Assembly: GCA_024408905.1 (NCBI GenBank)
Contig: JAKSUP010000055.1
Location: 1-7,738 of the forward strand
Source: a bacterium
GTDB lineage: Bacteria; Cyanobacteriota; Vampirovibrionia; Gastranaerophilales; Gastranaerophilaceae
DNA length: 7,738 nt
Direction: 5' to 3'
Below the pieces are notes generated by a model. That model was given only the letters and a program-made list of their open reading frames with translations, did no database searches and was not told the origin of the DNA. Numbering within the stretch: the first letter of the stretch is position 1; each line of letters opens with the position of its first letter. A program made the translations under genes and the position numbers. Below, one piece after another: positions 5,145 through 7,738 of the stretch.

Positions 5145-6632
5145 CTATGATTGTTTATTTTTTTTGCTATTCTTCTTTTTTGTTTTTTTATTATCTTGAT
5201 TTAAATCAAGTGATACTTCGCCGTCAGATAAATTTTTCCCGATGTATTTTTCTAAGTACGCTCTGGCAGAATTGAATTCATATAAAGAATTGTAGTATTT
5301 TAGCATGGCGTTTTGATATTGTACTTGCGCTTCTTTTAGTTCAACCGGATTGCCAACACCTACTTTATATCTGCCATATGAAAGTTCATAATTCTCTTTA
5401 GCTTGTTTTGAACCTAAGTAAGCTACTGGTATAGAATTTTTCTTTTCAATCATGGAAAAATAGGCTTGTTGAATTTCAAAATAAATGTTGTTCTTTGTAT
5501 TAGTAGTGTTTGCTTGTTCTTTAGAATACAAAGCTTTTGCTTCTTTTATTTGGTTTTTTACCAACATTCCGTTTATTGTAGGGAAGTTCAAGTACCCACC
5601 GAAATTATAACCGTAATTTGAGGTCCAATTTCCACCACCTATTTGGTACTGACCTTCTACTGTTATAGTCGGAAATATCGCTTTCTTCATTAATTGAATA
5701 TTTTGTCTGGATGCTTCAAGCCTTACATCTGCAAGTTGAAACTCAGGGCGAGATTCTTTCGCAATATTTATTGCTTCATCCAATGTAATATTACAAGGAT
5801 TGTATCTTAAATTGTCTGATATTTTGTATTTGTTAGCATAAGGGAGTCCCATTGCATTACTTAATCTGGCCATAGCTATTTCTACGGCATTATCGGCCTG
5901 TATTAACATAAGTTTAGAATTGCTTAAGTTAACTTCTGCAATTGTCACATCAACTTTTGGGGCAATTCCTGCAATGTAATAACCTTTTGCTTGGTTATAA
6001 AATGATTCATATCTTTCAACCATTTCTTTGGCAACTTTTTTTGCTTCAATATTATATTGAAGGTTGTAGTATGCATCTTTTACTTCGCAAACAACATCAT
6101 TAACTGTTCCGGTTAAAGTTATTTTATAACCTTGCTTATCTAATTTTCTTATTGTTGCCAAATTCTGCGTTACACCAAAGTCATATAGCAATTGTGATGC
6201 TGAAATTTGTCCAAGTAAGAAATAATTATAAACAAGAGTTGAGCCTATAGCATCTGACAATTGCAGTTGACGTATTCTGGTGTAACCGGTTTGCCAATTG
6301 AATTGAGGGAAAAATGCTGACCACGCTTGTTTTACTCTGGCATCTGAAGCAAATATATCTTGGAGTGCTGATTGTATTCGTGGATTATTCCCCAAGGCGT
6401 ACCTAATACAGTCATCCAAATTAACATCTATAACTTCTTCAATCCCACCTTGAATAACTTTTTGTTCTCTTTTGGGTTCGACATCTTCACTTTCAGGGTA
6501 TTCTTCTTTTTGTATAGAGTTTCCTATATCAATTTTTTCACCATTTTTATTATGCCAAAACGCTGCAAATGAGCATTGTTGCAGTATTAAAAATGTTATT
6601 AAAAATATAATAAGAAATTTCTTTTTTCTCAT
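5145..6632 (-). CDS. tolC: TolC-family outer-membrane efflux protein
   Basis: This 495-residue protein would form the outer-membrane exit duct of a tripartite RND pump. Residues 1-23 are a signal peptide (basic start, hydrophobic core) with likely cleavage after SFA. LQQC at 17-20 is a poor lipobox, so lipid attachment is unlikely. Two outer-membrane-efflux repeats follow, about 68-262 and 282-470. Each opens with the family's D-E/D-x-I-x-x-A pattern ([26 protein letters not shown]), and the second carries the typical [20 protein letters not shown] (420-439). These make the coiled-coil tunnel and beta-barrel. The tail (480-495) is unusually Lys/Asn-rich. The gene overlaps the RND gene by the four bases ATGA, with AAGGA 10 nt before its ATG inside the RND gene, so the two are translationally coupled. 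No terminator is evident after the stop. The symbol is by family, not proven orthology. Confidence 0.9.
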   Translation of the reverse strand: MRKKKFLIIFLITFLILQQCSFAAFWHNKNGEKIDIGNSIQKEEYPESEDVEPKREQKVIQGGIEEVIDVNLDDCIRYALGNNPRIQSALQDIFASDARVKQAWSAFFPQFNWQTGYTRIRQLQLSDAIGSTLVYNYFLLGQISASQLLYDFGVTQNLATIRKLDKQGYKITLTGTVNDVVCEVKDAYYNLQYNIEAKKVAKEMVERYESFYNQAKGYYIAGIAPKVDVTIAEVNLSNSKLMLIQADNAVEIAMARLSNAMGLPYANKYKISDNLRYNPCNITLDEAINIAKESRPEFQLADVRLEASRQNIQLMKKAIFPTITVEGQYQIGGGNWTSNYGYNFGGYLNFPTINGMLVKNQIKEAKALYSKEQANTTNTKNNIYFEIQQAYFSMIEKKNSIPVAYLGSKQAKENYELSYGRYKVGVGNPVELKEAQVQYQNAMLKYYNSLYEFNSARAYLEKYIGKNLSDGEVSLDLNQDNKKTKKKNSKKNKQS

Positions 6633-7738
6633 TTTCTTCTGTTCCTTAAAGTGCTAATGTAGTCTGCCGAACGTTCTTTTAAAACATTCACTGCAACGAA
6701 AAATGCAGGTACTAATATGCTTCCGAAGAATGCAACAGCCAGCATGCCGCCGAATACTGATATACCAATAGAATGTCTGCTGCCTGCTCCGGCACCGTGT
6801 GCAAATACCAGAGGCAGCAGTCCTAATATGAATGCGATATTTGTCATCATTACAGCTCTGAATCGAAGCTTTGCTGCTTGCATAGCGGCATCTAGGTAGT
6901 TCTTTCCTTCTTTTTCCATTGCATCTTTTGCAAATTCAACAACAAGAATAGCTTGTTTTGTACTGAGACCAATTAACATAACTAAACCGACTTGTGCATA
7001 TATATCAAGAGCTAACCCTGTGACATATTGGAAAAACATTGCACCGAATAATGCGATAGGTGATACCATTAGTACGGCAATCGGTAGTGTCCAACTTTCA
7101 TACAAAGCAGTCAAGAATAAGTATACAAAAGTCAGTGCCATAGCTAATATCGGAGCAATTTGTCCTGATGATTTTTCTTCTTGCAATGATGTTCCTGACC
7201 ATGCGAAATCCATATCCCGAGGTAATATATTATTTGATAATTTCGCCATTTCTTTCATGGCTTTACCTGAACTGATTCCTTCTGCAGGGTTACCGTTTAT
7301 TGTAACTGAAGGATACATGTTAAACCTTGTCAAACAATACGGACCAACTATTTTTTGTGTTGTCACAACAGATGTAATTGGCAGCATTTTGCCAAGATTA
7401 TTTTTTACATAAATTCCGTTCAAATCATCCATTTGCATTCTGTATGGCGCATCAGCCTGCATAAATACACGGAATACTCTACCGAACTTATTAAAGTCAT
7501 TAATATATGTTGCACCGAATTGAGCAGCAAGTGTTGCATATATTTCGGCTGTTGATACTCCTTGGGCCATTGCCTTTTCTTCATCAACATTAATAACAAC
7601 TTGTGGTAATGAAGCCGTAAATGAAGTGTAAACACTTGCAAATGTAGGATCTTTTCTTGCATTATTGATAAGATTTTGTCCTTCTTCAAATAATTTATCA
7701 GATGTTCTGTCGCCTTTGTCAAGTAATTGGTATTCAAA
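6629..7738 (-). CDS. HAE1-type RND efflux transporter, C-terminal 369 residues (AcrB-like; 5' end outside window)
   Basis: The frame is open to the right edge and does not start at the internal Met (7570). The visible 369 codons align to about the last third of AcrB/MexB-type pumps (about 1040 residues). First comes the periplasmic porter/docking region: FEYQLLDKG at the edge, then [20 protein letters not shown] and [13 protein letters not shown]. Five membrane helices follow, equivalent to TM8-12. TM10 has [15 protein letters not shown], keeping the Lys that in AcrB (K940) belongs to the proton relay. TM11 has [19 protein letters not shown], where families usually show R-P before the I/V-MT; here Pro is Ala. 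Then comes [18 protein letters not shown] and a short basic tail. The TM4 Asp pair is outside the window. It would export drugs, bile salts or other amphiphiles using the proton gradient. It is coupled to tolC by ATGA; an adaptor gene is expected further upstream. Confidence 0.95.
   Translation of the reverse strand, partial: FEYQLLDKGDRTSDKLFEEGQNLINNARKDPTFASVYTSFTASLPQVVINVDEEKAMAQGVSTAEIYATLAAQFGATYINDFNKFGRVFRVFMQADAPYRMQMDDLNGIYVKNNLGKMLPITSVVTTQKIVGPYCLTRFNMYPSVTINGNPAEGISSGKAMKEMAKLSNNILPRDMDFAWSGTSLQEEKSSGQIAPILAMALTFVYLFLTALYESWTLPIAVLMVSPIALFGAMFFQYVTGLALDIYAQVGLVMLIGLSTKQAILVVEFAKDAMEKEGKNYLDAAMQAAKLRFRAVMMTNIAFILGLLPLVFAHGAGAGSRHSIGISVFGGMLAVAFFGSILVPAFFVAVNVLKERSADYISTLRNRRK
6643..6647 (-). 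promoter_or_regulatory. tolC ribosome-binding site inside the RND gene
   Basis: AAGGA on the minus strand (6647-6643) lies 10 nt before the tolC ATG (6632) and within the last codons of the RND gene. With the ATGA stop/start overlap at 6632-6629 it indicates coupled translation. Confidence 0.6.

Noticed and set aside
6567..6578. Lipoprotein signal (LQQC) in the TolC homologue
   Set aside because: The residues before Cys do not fit the lipobox, which wants a small residue such as Ala or Gly just before Cys. A signal-peptidase I site (SFA) follows directly.
7420..7737. Minus-strand 105-codon frame at the right edge, and plus-strand frames in 6372-7555
   Set aside because: All overlap the RND and tolC coding frames, which match known families continuously to the window edge.

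Overview
The window is AT-rich, tightly packed bacterial chromosomal DNA. An RND efflux pump paired with a TolC-family outer-membrane channel shows a two-membrane cell. Two neighbouring proteins carry a short N-terminal SFKG motif followed by otherwise unrelated sequence. From memory, this motif recurs in proteins of gut Candidatus Gastranaerophilales (Melainabacteria/Vampirovibrionia, the non-photosynthetic relatives of Cyanobacteria). The lineage call is an inference from that motif, the base composition and the Gram-negative envelope genes; no marker gene here proves it.

Layout, left to right. (1) Positions 1-359, minus strand: the first 119 codons of an unrecognised protein that runs off the left edge. 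(2) Positions 492-1082, plus strand: a complete ParD/ParE-type toxin-antitoxin operon with a good sigma70-like promoter and a duplicated 10-bp box, spaced 21 bp, that may be its operator. (3) Positions 1083-1357: non-coding, with an unusual cluster of one inverted and three direct copies of an AAAAA-NN-GTTAA element. (4) Positions 1358-3833, minus strand: a PnuC-family vitamin/nucleoside transporter, then an alpha-D-phosphohexomutase with an extra N-terminal segment carrying SFKG. (5) Positions 3858-4847, plus strand: an unrecognised multi-pass membrane protein, divergent from pnuC across only 24 bp, which looks like two FKG-headed halves. (6) Positions 4831-5079, minus strand: a small acidic protein of unknown function with a strong promoter and Shine-Dalgarno site; its 3' end overlaps the membrane protein gene tail to tail. 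(7) Positions 5145-7738, minus strand: the 3' part of an HAE1-type RND transporter gene joined by an ATGA overlap to a TolC-family gene.

How the genes work together. RND and TolC form an efflux operon; its periplasmic adaptor gene would be expected upstream, beyond the right edge. ParD and ParE form an autoregulated module. The transporter and mutase may be co-transcribed, but no shared pathway is evident. The least explained items are the SFKG-tagged proteins, the FKG-duplicated membrane protein and the repeat cluster behind parE. I found no tRNA, rRNA, CRISPR array, insertion sequence or convincing intrinsic terminator.
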